DNA of 21,768 bases from Verrucomicrobiota bacterium (GTDB taxonomy: Bacteria > Verrucomicrobiota > Verrucomicrobiia > Opitutales > Opitutaceae): contig JAEZSJ010000086.1 in assembly GCA_023443985.1 (NCBI GenBank), positions 1-21,768 on the forward strand, written 5' to 3'. The notes beneath the pieces were generated by a model. The model was not told the origin of the DNA and made no database searches. It saw only the letters and a list, made by a program, of their open reading frames with translations. The translations under genes and the position numbers were made by a program. Below, one piece after another: positions 1-6,613 of the stretch; the stretch's first letter is position 1; each line of letters begins with the position of its first letter.

Positions 1-718
1 GGTGTGGCCGCACGCGCTCGAGCAGCGCCTGCGGGAGGCGGCGGAGACCTGGCACTGGCCCCACCGGCTGGTGGAGGGCGGGGCGGCGGCGGCGTTCGCG
101 CCGGTCGACCTCTCGGGCGTGGCGAACCGCTCGCTGCGCCGGCCGCACGGCTGGCTCGGGCATCTGCCGCTGTTGCATCTGGGCACGGGGCTGCTGCGCA
201 TCCACGGGGTGGATTTCCAGCTGCTCGACGAGCGGCAGAACCGCGGCCGGGGCGTGGCGGTGCTGCGCTCGAGCCGCTTCCCGCCGACCTCGCGGCGCTC
301 GCTGCCGGACGAGCTGGTGCTGCCGATCGGGCGCCGGGTGCGCGCTGTGTATTTCCTCCATGGTTGCGGGTACGCCGGCGAGCGGGTGCCGTTCGCCTGG
401 TACGAGTTCCGCCAGGCCGGCCGCCCCCCCGCGGTGCTTCCGCTGGTCGCGCGGGGCGTGGGCCCGGCGCACAGCCCGGACACGCCGGCCGCGAACATCC
501 AGGACTGGTGGCCGGAGTTCCCGCAGTTCAACGGGGACGGCGTGCGCCATGTCGTGGTCGCGGAGAACGGCGACCCGTTCGCGTATGAACGTTATCTCTA
601 CACGCTGGAGTGGGCGAACCCCGCGCCGGAGGTGCCGCTCGACGAGATCCGGATCCGCTCGAACCCGGTGGTGCCGACGACGCTCGGGCTGCTCGGCGTG
701 ACGCTGCTGCTGGCCTGA
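1..718 (+). CDS. C-terminal part of an uncharacterised protein with a carbohydrate-type beta domain (5' end outside window)
   Basis: The frame is open to the left edge and ends with TGA at 716-718, so 239 codons are visible and the true start is probably upstream; a GTG at 2-4 is only the first possible start inside the window. The visible part opens with an arginine/tryptophan-rich segment, then has 'PVDLSGVANR', 'PLLHLGTG', 'IHGVDFQLLDE' and 'YFLHGCGYAG'. I recall this style from C-terminal beta-sandwich modules in Verrucomicrobiota proteins linked to sugar degradation; I have not matched it to a named family. The end is hydrophobic ('LGLLGVTLLLA') and might be a short membrane or packing segment. 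It converges on the LacI gene with 34 bases between stops. It could be the tail of a glycoside hydrolase whose catalytic part lies upstream. No catalytic motif is visible. Confidence 0.7.
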   Translation, partial: VWPHALEQRLREAAETWHWPHRLVEGGAAAAFAPVDLSGVANRSLRRPHGWLGHLPLLHLGTGLLRIHGVDFQLLDERQNRGRGVAVLRSSRFPPTSRRSLPDELVLPIGRRVRAVYFLHGCGYAGERVPFAWYEFRQAGRPPAVLPLVARGVGPAHSPDTPAANIQDWWPEFPQFNGDGVRHVVVAENGDPFAYERYLYTLEWANPAPEVPLDEIRIRSNPVVPTTLGLLGVTLLLA

Positions 719-720
719 AC

Positions 721-748
721 GGGCCGGCGGGCGCCCGCGCCGGGGCCG
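721..748. other. GC-rich inverted repeat between convergent genes
   Basis: The 34 bases between the stops at 718 and 753 are almost entirely G and C and contain the perfect palindrome GCGGGCGCCCGC (727-738) flanked by more complementary G/C runs. There is no T run on either side, so it is at best a weak or factor-assisted terminator serving both convergent genes. Confidence 0.3.
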
Positions 749-752
749 CGGC

Positions 753-1853
753 TCAGACGAGGCGGCGGATCGCGGGGCGTGGCCGCAGGGGCGTGGCGAC
801 GGAGCTGCGCCGCACCAGCTCGACCGGGAACACCACGTTCTCGGCTTTCTCCTCGGCGGTGGACTCGCGGTTGTGGCGGATGCGCTCGAGCAGGATGTCG
901 ACCGCGCGCATGCCCATCGCGCGCAGGGGCTGCCGGATCGTGGTGAGCTGGGGGACGGTGGTGCGGGCCGCGAGGGTGTCGTCGAAGCCGATCACGGAGA
1001 TGTCGCGCGGGACCACGTAGTGGGCCTTGGCGAGCACATCGAGGCAACCGAGCGCGATGGCGTCGCTGCCGGCGAAGATCGCGTCGGGGAGCGGCTTGCC
1101 GACGTGGCGGTCGAGCCAGGCCAGGAGCGCCTGACGGCCGGCCTCGAGCGAGTAGCGGCCGTCGATGAGCAGGTCGGGGTCGAAGGCGAGCCCGTGCTCG
1201 GCGAGCGCCTGGCGGTAGCCGAGTATCCGTTTTTCAGATCCAGTGAGGCCGCGGGTGCCGGTGATGTGGAGGATCCGCCGGTGGCCGGCGTCGATGAGTT
1301 CGGAGACCGCGGCGCGCGCGCCGGGCAGTTCGTCGCTCTCGATGCACACGACGCCGGGCAGCGGGTTGTTGGCGTGCAGCGCGACGAAGGGCGTGTGGGT
1401 GGGCAGGAGGCGCGCCGGGTCCGAGTCGAAGACCGGGGCGATGAGGATGATGCCGTCGACGCGGCCGTCGCAGAAGCCGGGGATCTGGTGGCCGTCGCGG
1501 TGCCAGTCGTGGAGGGTGAATACGGTGGTCGTCTGGCTGTGGGCGGCGGCGCTGGTGATGATGCCGTTGAAGGCCTCGAGGAAGTAGTGGTCGAACTCGA
1601 CACCGTCGTTGATGATCGCGGCCACGCCCACGGTGTTCATGCGGCGCTGGGCGAGGGCCCGCGCGGCGGCGTTGGGCCGGTAGGCGAGCTTGCGGGCGGC
1701 CTCGAGGATGCGGACCCGGGTTTCGGGCGAGATGCGCGTGGAGGTGCGCGCGCCGTTGAGGACCGCGGAGGCCGCCATCGCCGAGACGCCCGCTTCCCGG
1801 CCGACATCGGCGAGGGTGGAGGGGCGGTTGAGGCTCTTGCGGGCGGACGACAT
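753..1853 (-). CDS. LacI-family transcriptional regulator
   Basis: 366 residues, the normal length for the family. Residues about 12-31 form the LacI helix-turn-helix ('STLADVGREAGVS', then 'VLNGA'), followed by the hinge-helix region ('ILEAARKLAYRPNAAARALA', about 49-68). The rest is a periplasmic-binding-protein-like sugar-sensing domain, with 'GRVDGIILIAP', 'AGHRRILHITG' and, near the end, 'VIGFDDTLAARTTVPQLTTIRQP', a standard family signature. The ATG at 1851-1853 was chosen because the DNA-binding domain begins about 11 residues in; the longer open frame upstream is low-complexity and overlaps the rpsT promoter region. The ligand cannot be read from sequence. It is divergent from rpsT and convergent with a carbohydrate-type gene, so control of a nearby sugar gene is possible but unproven. 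I found no clear LacI operator. Confidence 0.93.
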   Translation of the reverse strand: MSSARKSLNRPSTLADVGREAGVSAMAASAVLNGARTSTRISPETRVRILEAARKLAYRPNAAARALAQRRMNTVGVAAIINDGVEFDHYFLEAFNGIITSAAAHSQTTTVFTLHDWHRDGHQIPGFCDGRVDGIILIAPVFDSDPARLLPTHTPFVALHANNPLPGVVCIESDELPGARAAVSELIDAGHRRILHITGTRGLTGSEKRILGYRQALAEHGLAFDPDLLIDGRYSLEAGRQALLAWLDRHVGKPLPDAIFAGSDAIALGCLDVLAKAHYVVPRDISVIGFDDTLAARTTVPQLTTIRQPLRAMGMRAVDILLERIRHNRESTAEEKAENVVFPVELVRRSSVATPLRPRPAIRRLV

Positions 1854-1968
1854 CGAAGGGGCGGAGGAGGAACACAGAGGCCTGCGTGGTGAAACGGCAA
1901 GCCTGATGCACGGCGCGTGTTTCAAGGCTGGAGGCGGCGGTCGCGGCGGAGTGCGCCGGACTGCACGC

Positions 1969-1997
1969 TTGACACCTCCCGGCGATTTTGAGTTCTC
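1969..1997 (+). promoter_or_regulatory. Possible sigma70-type promoter of rpsT
   Basis: A perfect TTGACA lies at 1969-1974. At 16-18 base spacing the -10 position (about 1991-1998) reads only AGTTCTC, a poor TATAAT match. It lies in the 170-base divergent gap between the LacI gene and rpsT, about 50 bases before the rpsT ATG, which is a sensible place. Only the -35 box is convincing. Confidence 0.4.
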
Positions 1998-2023
1998 GAC
2001 CACTCCTTCGATCAATTTACGTC

Positions 2024-2287
2024 ATGGCCAACACCAAATCTGCCATCAAGGCCGCCCGCCAGGCCCTCCGCCGTCAGGAACGCAACAAGACCGTGAAGTC
2101 GCGCCTGAAGACACTCTCTCGCAAGGTCGCGACGCTCACCGCCGCGAACAAGACCGAGGAGGCCCGCGTCGCCGCCGTGGCGTTCATCTCCGCGCTCGAC
2201 AAGGCCGCCAAGAGCAACGTCGTCCACAAGAACGCCGTGGCCCGCCACAAGTCCCAGCTCAGCAAGCTGGTGCTGGCGAAGGCTTGA
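2024..2287 (+). CDS. rpsT: 30S ribosomal protein S20
   Basis: 87 residues, the usual S20 length. It begins 'MANTKSAIKAARQALRRQ', the typical S20 opening, and is rich in lysine, arginine and alanine, as expected for an all-helical protein that binds 16S rRNA in the small subunit. It ends 'HKNAVARHKSQLSKLVLAKA', also typical. The ATG at 2024 was chosen over an upstream in-frame start at 1988 because homologues start at MAN. It is transcribed away from the LacI gene and followed at once by a strong intrinsic terminator, so it is probably a single-gene unit. No Shine-Dalgarno is visible (the bases before ATG are ATTTACGTC). S20 is often translationally autoregulated, but nothing here shows that directly. 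Confidence 0.97.
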   Translation: MANTKSAIKAARQALRRQERNKTVKSRLKTLSRKVATLTAANKTEEARVAAVAFISALDKAAKSNVVHKNAVARHKSQLSKLVLAKA

Positions 2288-2315
2288 GGGCGCCCTTCCC
2301 GGCGCCGGCTCCGCA

Positions 2316-2346
2316 CCCTCACGCGACCGCGTGGGGGTTTTGTTTT
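2316..2346 (+). terminator. Intrinsic terminator of rpsT
   Basis: A 9-bp stem (2316-2324 with 2329-2337, one T-G pair, core CACGC/GCGTG) with a 4-base loop is followed by TTTTGTTTTT at 2338-2347. It starts about 30 bases after the rpsT stop. Confidence 0.85.
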
Positions 2347-2417
2347 TCCGGGGAGCCCCGGGGAGACGGCACCGCGGAGGCCGCCGCGCCGCTCGTCGAC
2401 CCGACCCATTGAGCACC

Positions 2418-3230
2418 ATGGCCAGCGATGATTTCCTGAGCTTCCCGCCCGACACGCTCGGCCGCGAACCGCTGCGGCTGCCGATCGTCGCACGCGGCGC
2501 CGACTGGCTGGTGTTGAACAAGCCGCCGGGCGTGCCCTGGTCCCCCGATCCATGGATACCGCGGCCCACCGACCTGGTGCGCGAGGTGCGCCGCCAGTTG
2601 CGCGAGGGCAAGCCGCAGCTCGCCCGCCTCGGCGTGGGCGCGTTCCACGGCATCGTCGGCCCCGACCTCGTCGCCTCCGGCGCGGTGCTCTGCGCGCTGA
2701 CCGACGCCGAAAGCGCGCGCCTGGCGAACGCGCTCGGCTCCGCGCAGATCGAGCTCACGTACCGTTTCGTCACGATGGGCCGTCCCACGGAGACGGAGAT
2801 TGTCTGCGATCTGCCGCTCGCGCCGCACGCGGTCGAGCCGCGCATGCTGGTCTCGCACACCACGGGCAAGAAGACCGTCACGACGTTCCGGCTCGAGCAA
2901 CGTTTCCGCGGCTACGCGGTCTGGACCGCGACCTCCACCTTCGACCGGCTCCACCAGATCCGGCTGCACGCCGCCGAGAGCGGCCTGCCGATCGTGGGCG
3001 AATCCCGATACGCGAAGGCCGCGCCGATCTTCCTCTCGGAGATCAAGCGCAACTACCGGCCGGCCGGCGATGGCACGCGCGTCGAGCAACCGCTCTACGG
3101 CGAGCTCTGCCTGCACCTGGCGCGGGTGAGTTTTCCCGGCGCGGACGGCAACGCGGTCGTCGTCGAAGCGCCGTTGCCCAAGGCTTTCGCGGTCCTCCTG
3201 CGCAAGCTTGGCGAGCACCTCGCGCTCTGA
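2418..3230 (+). CDS. RluA-family RNA pseudouridine synthase, divergent
   Basis: 270 residues. Family marks are 'WLVLNKPPGVPW' (30-41), 'ELTYRFVTMG' (112-121), 'GKKTVTTFRLEQRF' (150-163) and the strong 'RLHQIRLH...GLPIVGESRYA' motif (from 177). Such enzymes turn uridine into pseudouridine in rRNA or tRNA. The catalytic motif is unusual: the family normally has HRLDxxTSG, whereas this protein reads H77-GIVGP-D83-LVASG. D83 sits at the correct distance from SG and can be the nucleophilic aspartate, but the conserved arginine two residues before it is glycine. There is no N-terminal S4 domain, so it resembles the short RluA/TruC-type forms. The ATG at 2418 follows the rpsT terminator by about 70 bases. 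The substrate position cannot be predicted. Confidence 0.87.
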   Translation: MASDDFLSFPPDTLGREPLRLPIVARGADWLVLNKPPGVPWSPDPWIPRPTDLVREVRRQLREGKPQLARLGVGAFHGIVGPDLVASGAVLCALTDAESARLANALGSAQIELTYRFVTMGRPTETEIVCDLPLAPHAVEPRMLVSHTTGKKTVTTFRLEQRFRGYAVWTATSTFDRLHQIRLHAAESGLPIVGESRYAKAAPIFLSEIKRNYRPAGDGTRVEQPLYGELCLHLARVSFPGADGNAVVVEAPLPKAFAVLLRKLGEHLAL

Positions 3231-3455
3231 GCGCGGTTTGCGGCAAGCGAGAGAAGACGCCCGTCGCGCGACGGGGGCCGATCCGCTGATGCGGAGCTCC
3301 GGGCGCGGACAGCGGCGCAAGCGTCACAGCGACGGTCCGACTTTCGCCCGCCGACTCACGTCGTCCGGCTGAACCGTGGCGGTCGCGCCGAAGCGGCGAC
3401 CGGGACGCCCGCGCTCTCGACAACGGCGGTGTTTCGTCTTCCCATCGCGGCACCC
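3231..3455. other. Non-coding gap with palindromes between pseudouridine synthase and holA
   Basis: I find no credible gene here. It holds a perfect 16-base palindrome at 3260-3275 (CCCGTCGCGCGACGGG) and a small hairpin at 3282-3295 (TCCGC, loop TGAT, GCGGA). Neither has a T run. They may help end transcription of the upstream gene or belong to the holA leader. Confidence 0.35.
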
Positions 3456-4553
3456 ATGAGCGGCGCGCGTTTCACCTTCATCTGCGGTTCCGACGACTTC
3501 GTCGTGGGCCGGCTCGGCAAGGAACGTTTCGCCGCGCTCGCCGCGGAGGCGACGGACGACTTCTCGCGGGAGATCGTGAGCGGCTTCGCCGCCAACGTGG
3601 GAGAGGTCGCGGCCGCGGTGAACCGGTTCCGCGAGGCCGTGCAGACGCTCGGGCTCTTCGGCGGCCGCCGCTGCGTGTGGCTGAAGGACGTGAATTTCCT
3701 CGCCGACTCGGTGACCGGCCGGGCGGAGGGCACGCTCACCCAGGTGGAGGAGCTGAAGACGATCCTGGCCGGACTGGACCCGGAGCAGGTCGGCGTGTTG
3801 GTGACGGCGGCGCCGGTCGATCGGCGGCGCTCGTTTCCAAAATGGGCCGAGGCGAACTCGGAGTTCACGCTCGCCGGCGGCGAGGCGGGCGACGAGGCGC
3901 TGCTGCAGCAGGTCGCGCTCGGCGAGGCGAAGGAGCAGGGCGTGCGTTTTGAGGGCGAGGCGCTCCCGGTGTTGATCGCCAAGGTCGGCGCGAACACGCG
4001 TCTGCTGGTCGAGGAGGTGCGCAAGCTCGCGGCGTACGTCGGCGGCGAGGGCCAGACGATCACCGAGGCCGCCGTGGCGGACATCGTCGTGTCGACGGCG
4101 GAGGGGGATTTCTTCGAGGCGGCGGAGGCGTTCTTTTCCGGCAACCTGCAGTGGACGATGGAGGCGTTCCACCGGCACTTCTTCGCCGGCGGCGACGCGC
4201 GACCGATCCTCTCCTCGCTGCAGAACCGCAACCGCCTGCTCATCCAGGTGAAAATGCTCATCGACGCCGGCGAGGTGCGGCTCGGCCCCGGCGGGCTCGA
4301 CAAGGGCGGTTTCGCCCGCGCGCAGCAGGCCTACGGCAAGGCCTACGGCGACCTCACGGAGAAGACCGCCTGCAACATCTTTACGCAGAACCTCTGGTAC
4401 CTCGGGAAGCTCGCGTCGTCGTCGAAGATGCCGTCGTTGAAGCGCATGATCGACAACCAGCAGGAATTCTACGCGACGTTCCAGCGCATCCTCGACCGGC
4501 CCAACGATCAGGAGGAGGTCCTGCGCGAGATGGCGGTGCGGTGCCTGAGCTGA
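3456..4553 (+). CDS. holA: DNA polymerase III delta subunit
   Basis: 365 residues, close to the usual 330-360. HolA is the wrench of the clamp loader that opens the beta sliding clamp. Recognisable parts are the start 'FTFICGSDDFVV', the early 'LGLFGGRRCVWLKDVNFL', then 'VLVTAAPVDRRRSFPKWAEA', 'LIAKVGANTRLLVEEVRKLAAYVG' (AAA+-like lid region) and 'DFFEAAEAFFSGNLQWTMEAF', followed by a helical C-terminal collar domain. The frame also allows a GTG start at 3429, nine codons earlier; the ATG at 3456 is preferred because homology starts right after it. purB follows in the same direction after 95 bases, so cotranscription is possible. Identification rests on overall pattern, since HolA is poorly conserved. 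Confidence 0.88.
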   Translation: MSGARFTFICGSDDFVVGRLGKERFAALAAEATDDFSREIVSGFAANVGEVAAAVNRFREAVQTLGLFGGRRCVWLKDVNFLADSVTGRAEGTLTQVEELKTILAGLDPEQVGVLVTAAPVDRRRSFPKWAEANSEFTLAGGEAGDEALLQQVALGEAKEQGVRFEGEALPVLIAKVGANTRLLVEEVRKLAAYVGGEGQTITEAAVADIVVSTAEGDFFEAAEAFFSGNLQWTMEAFHRHFFAGGDARPILSSLQNRNRLLIQVKMLIDAGEVRLGPGGLDKGGFARAQQAYGKAYGDLTEKTACNIFTQNLWYLGKLASSSKMPSLKRMIDNQQEFYATFQRILDRPNDQEEVLREMAVRCLS

Positions 4554-4648
4554 ACTCCCGCGGGGATCGCCGGCCCGCAGGGCGCGCCCGCAAACTGGGG
4601 TGCTTGCGGGATTGTCAGGGCGGGGACGATTCGTTTTGGCTGGGCGCT

Positions 4649-6160
4649 GTGCCCGCCAAGAACACCGCCAAACGCCCCGAGCCCGCTCCCGCCGCGGCTC
4701 CCGCCCCCGTGAAAGCCGCCGCCGCTCCCCGCGAGGCGATCCCCAACGTGCTCGCCGACCGCTACGCCTCCGCGGCGATGCGCACGATCTGGTCGGGCGA
4801 GGGCCGCATCCTGCTGGAGCGCGACTTCTGGATCGCGGTGATGAAGGCGCAGCGCGACCTCGGCGTGCCGATCCCCGCGGAGGCGATCCGCGACTACGAA
4901 CGGGTGAAGGGCACGATCGACCTCGCCTCGATCGCGCAACGCGAGCGGGCGACCCTCCACGACGTGAAGGCGCGCATCGAGGAATTCTCCGAGCTGGCCT
5001 CGCGCCAGTTCATCCACCTCGGCCTGACCAGCCGCGACCTGACGGAGAACGTCGAGCAGCTGCAGGTGCAGCGCAGCCTCCGTATCGTGCGCGACAAGAC
5101 GGTCGCCGCGCTCGCGGGCCTCTCCGCGCGCGCCGAGGCGTACCGCGACGTGATGATCACCGGCCGCACGCACAACGTGCCGGCGCAGCCGACGACGCTC
5201 GGCAAGCGCCTCGCGATGTTCGGCGAGGAGCTGCTGCACGCGTTCGACCGGCTCGAGAACCTGCTCGAGCGGTATCCGGTACGCGGACTCAAAGGGGCCG
5301 TCGGTACCCAGCTCGACCAGCTCACGTTGCTCGGCGGGCGGGCGGAACGCGTCGACGAGCTCGAGGCGCGCATCCTCAAGCACCTCGGGTTCAAGGCGGT
5401 GCTCGGGGCCGTAGGCCAGGTGTACCCGCGCAGTCTCGACCACGAGGTGGTGACCGCGCTCGGCCAGATCTCCGCCGCGGCCGCCAGTTTCGCGACCACG
5501 TTGCGCCTGATGGCCGGCCAGGGCCTGCTCACGGAGGGATTCCAGAAGGGGCAGGTCGGCTCGTCGGCGATGCCGCACAAGGTGAACGCCCGGAACTGCG
5601 AGCGCATCTGCGGCTTCCACACGATCCTCCAGGGGCTGGCGGTGATGACCGGCGGGCTCTCGGGCCACCAGTGGAACGAGGGCGACGTCTCCTGCTCGGT
5701 CGTGCGGCGCGTGGCGCTGCCCGATGCGTTCTTCGCCATCGACGGCCTGCTCGAGACCTTCCTCACCGTGCTGCAGCGCATGGATGTTTTTCCGGCGGCC
5801 GTGGCCGCGGAGAACGAGCGCAACCTGCCGTTCCTCGCCACCACCACCATCCTGATGGAGGCCGTGAAGGCCGGCGCCGGACGCGAGACCGCGCACGAGG
5901 CCATCAAGGAGCACGCCCTCGCCGCCGCGAAGGCGATCCGCGAGGGCGGCTCGGGGAACGGCGATGGCGACATGCTCGACCGGCTTGCCGGCGACAAACG
6001 TCTCGGCCTCTCGAAGAAGGCGCTCCGCGCGATCCTCTCGGAGAACGAACGCTTCGTCGGAGCGGCCCCGCACCAGGTGGACGCCTTCGTGGCCCAGCTC
6101 AAGCCGTTGCTCCGGCGCAACGCGAAAGCCGCGGCGTACGAACCGGCTCCGCTGCTCTGA
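4649..6160 (+). CDS. purB: Adenylosuccinate lyase
   Basis: 503 residues from a GTG start. PurB splits SAICAR to AICAR and adenylosuccinate to AMP, each releasing fumarate, in cytosolic purine synthesis. The fumarase/aspartase superfamily signature is clear: SSAMPHKVN at residues 305-313, in the flexible catalytic loop. Other family segments are 'ADRYASAAMRTIWS', 'FIHLGLTSRDLTENV' and 'MITGRTHNVPAQPTTLGKR' (TSxD and GRTHxxxAxP regions). The first 33 or so residues are a lysine/alanine/proline-rich extension ahead of the normal PurB start. In-frame GTG codons at 4709 and 4748 are alternatives, and 4748 would give a family-typical start at 'LADRY'. I keep 4649 as the longest plausible form, without strong evidence. 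No ATG is available before the conserved region. Confidence 0.95.
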   Translation: MPAKNTAKRPEPAPAAAPAPVKAAAAPREAIPNVLADRYASAAMRTIWSGEGRILLERDFWIAVMKAQRDLGVPIPAEAIRDYERVKGTIDLASIAQRERATLHDVKARIEEFSELASRQFIHLGLTSRDLTENVEQLQVQRSLRIVRDKTVAALAGLSARAEAYRDVMITGRTHNVPAQPTTLGKRLAMFGEELLHAFDRLENLLERYPVRGLKGAVGTQLDQLTLLGGRAERVDELEARILKHLGFKAVLGAVGQVYPRSLDHEVVTALGQISAAAASFATTLRLMAGQGLLTEGFQKGQVGSSAMPHKVNARNCERICGFHTILQGLAVMTGGLSGHQWNEGDVSCSVVRRVALPDAFFAIDGLLETFLTVLQRMDVFPAAVAAENERNLPFLATTTILMEAVKAGAGRETAHEAIKEHALAAAKAIREGGSGNGDGDMLDRLAGDKRLGLSKKALRAILSENERFVGAAPHQVDAFVAQLKPLLRRNAKAAAYEPAPLL

Positions 6161-6181
6161 GCCGCGTCGCTGCGGGCGAAA

Positions 6182-6208
6182 GGGGCACGGCGTTCGCCGT
6201 GTGCCGAG
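6182..6208. repeat. Palindromic repeat, copy A
   Basis: GGGGCACGGCG, TT, CGCCGTGTGCC forms a hairpin with a 7-bp core (6186-6192 with 6195-6201). A related palindrome at 12139-12167 matches it at 20 of the first 24 positions, and the differences keep base pairing. It starts 22 bases after the purB stop and has no T run. Confidence 0.5.
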
Positions 6209-6240
6209 CGGTTGCTGCTGCCCTGCGAGACGGGGCGTCG

Positions 6241-6254
6241 GCGCCACGTGGCGC
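6241..6254. repeat. Perfect 14-base palindrome
   Basis: GCGCCACGTGGCGC is a perfect palindrome centred on CACGTG. It could be a protein binding site or part of the repeat-rich block; nothing decides between these. Confidence 0.4.
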
Positions 6255-6277
6255 TCTGAAAGTCTGCCCTGCGCCCG

Positions 6278-6332
6278 CCGAGGTCCGGGGCGGTGACTGT
6301 GTCTTCACCGCCCGGGGGCGGCCCGACCTCGG
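6278..6332. repeat. Nested long inverted repeat
   Basis: Outer arms CCGAGGTC (6278-6285) and GACCTCGG (6325-6332) enclose inner arms GGGCGGTG (6288-6295) and CACCGCCC (6306-6313). That gives two stacked 8-bp stems with a 10-base loop and an 11-base bulge on the 3' side. It is stable as RNA or cruciform DNA. There is no T run after it, so it is not a standard terminator. Confidence 0.55.
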
Positions 6333-6456
6333 GGAGACCTACGCCGAAGACGCGGCGGAGGCCGTGTGTTGGAAGTAGCGTTCAATAAAAAAGTAACACA
6401 ACCACGCTCAAGGCTCCGTGCCGTAGGCTGTATTACAAAAGTTGGGAGTATCGGGC

Positions 6457-6537
6457 GATAGATGATGCTTGCCTAGGGGAAATCCCTCTGGAGGCTCGAC
6501 GCCCTCAGTAAGCGAAACCCCGATGCCGCATCGGGGG
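6457..6537 (+). promoter_or_regulatory. Candidate structured leader of the first PEP-CTERM gene
   Basis: Possible pairings are an outer stem GCTTGC/GTAAGC (6467-6472 with 6508-6513), AGGG/CCCT (6475-6478 with 6484-6487) and GAGG/CCTC (about 6491-6506), which would make a three-way junction. An 8-bp hairpin CCCCGATG/CATCGGGG (6518-6525 with 6529-6536, loop CCG) follows. The words GATAG, CCTAG, TGGAG and GCCCTCAG recur at similar spacing before the second PEP-CTERM gene. It matches no riboswitch class I could recall. It ends 76 bases before the ATG. Confidence 0.4.
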
Positions 6538-6613
6538 TCGCGAGAACTACAGCGGAGCGCAAACCGGCTCTTTGCTTCGACCTTTCCGCAGACCGCAGCC
6601 CTCTCCACAGACC

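Larger units (their letters stand above)
6161..6613. other. 453-base non-coding region rich in inverted repeats
   Basis: There is no credible gene between purB and the PEP-CTERM gene. The first half (6161-6370) is GC-rich and made largely of inverted repeats, listed separately. From about 6371 composition drops abruptly to AT-rich (AATAAAAAAG near 6383), which suggests a promoter region; TTACAA at 6433-6438 with GATAGA near 6457-6462 is a weak candidate. The last 150 bases hold a structured leader-like segment. The PEP-CTERM ATG has no Shine-Dalgarno. Confidence 0.6.

Noticed and set aside
3429..3455. GTG start for holA nine codons upstream
   Set aside because: The added residues are not typical and the ATG at 3456 directly precedes the conserved start; it remains a possible alternative.
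4508..6247. A 579-codon open frame on the minus strand across purB
   Set aside because: It is a shadow of purB; its His/Arg/Leu-rich translation has no recognisable motif.
6371..6384. GGAAGTAG next to CGTTCA, reminiscent of the glutamine (glnA) RNA motif
   Set aside because: The two parts are in the wrong order and the required stem and downstream GGAACG part are absent.
6475..6490. CTAGGGG suggesting a TPP riboswitch
   Set aside because: The CTGAGA and ACC...GAACCTG conserved parts of that class are absent.
6489..6506. GGCTCGACGCC resembling a tRNA T-loop
   Set aside because: The stem is imperfect and no acceptor, D or anticodon arm fits around it.
6518..6536. Hairpin before the first PEP-CTERM gene as an intrinsic terminator
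   Set aside because: No T run follows the stem, so it is better seen as part of a leader structure.
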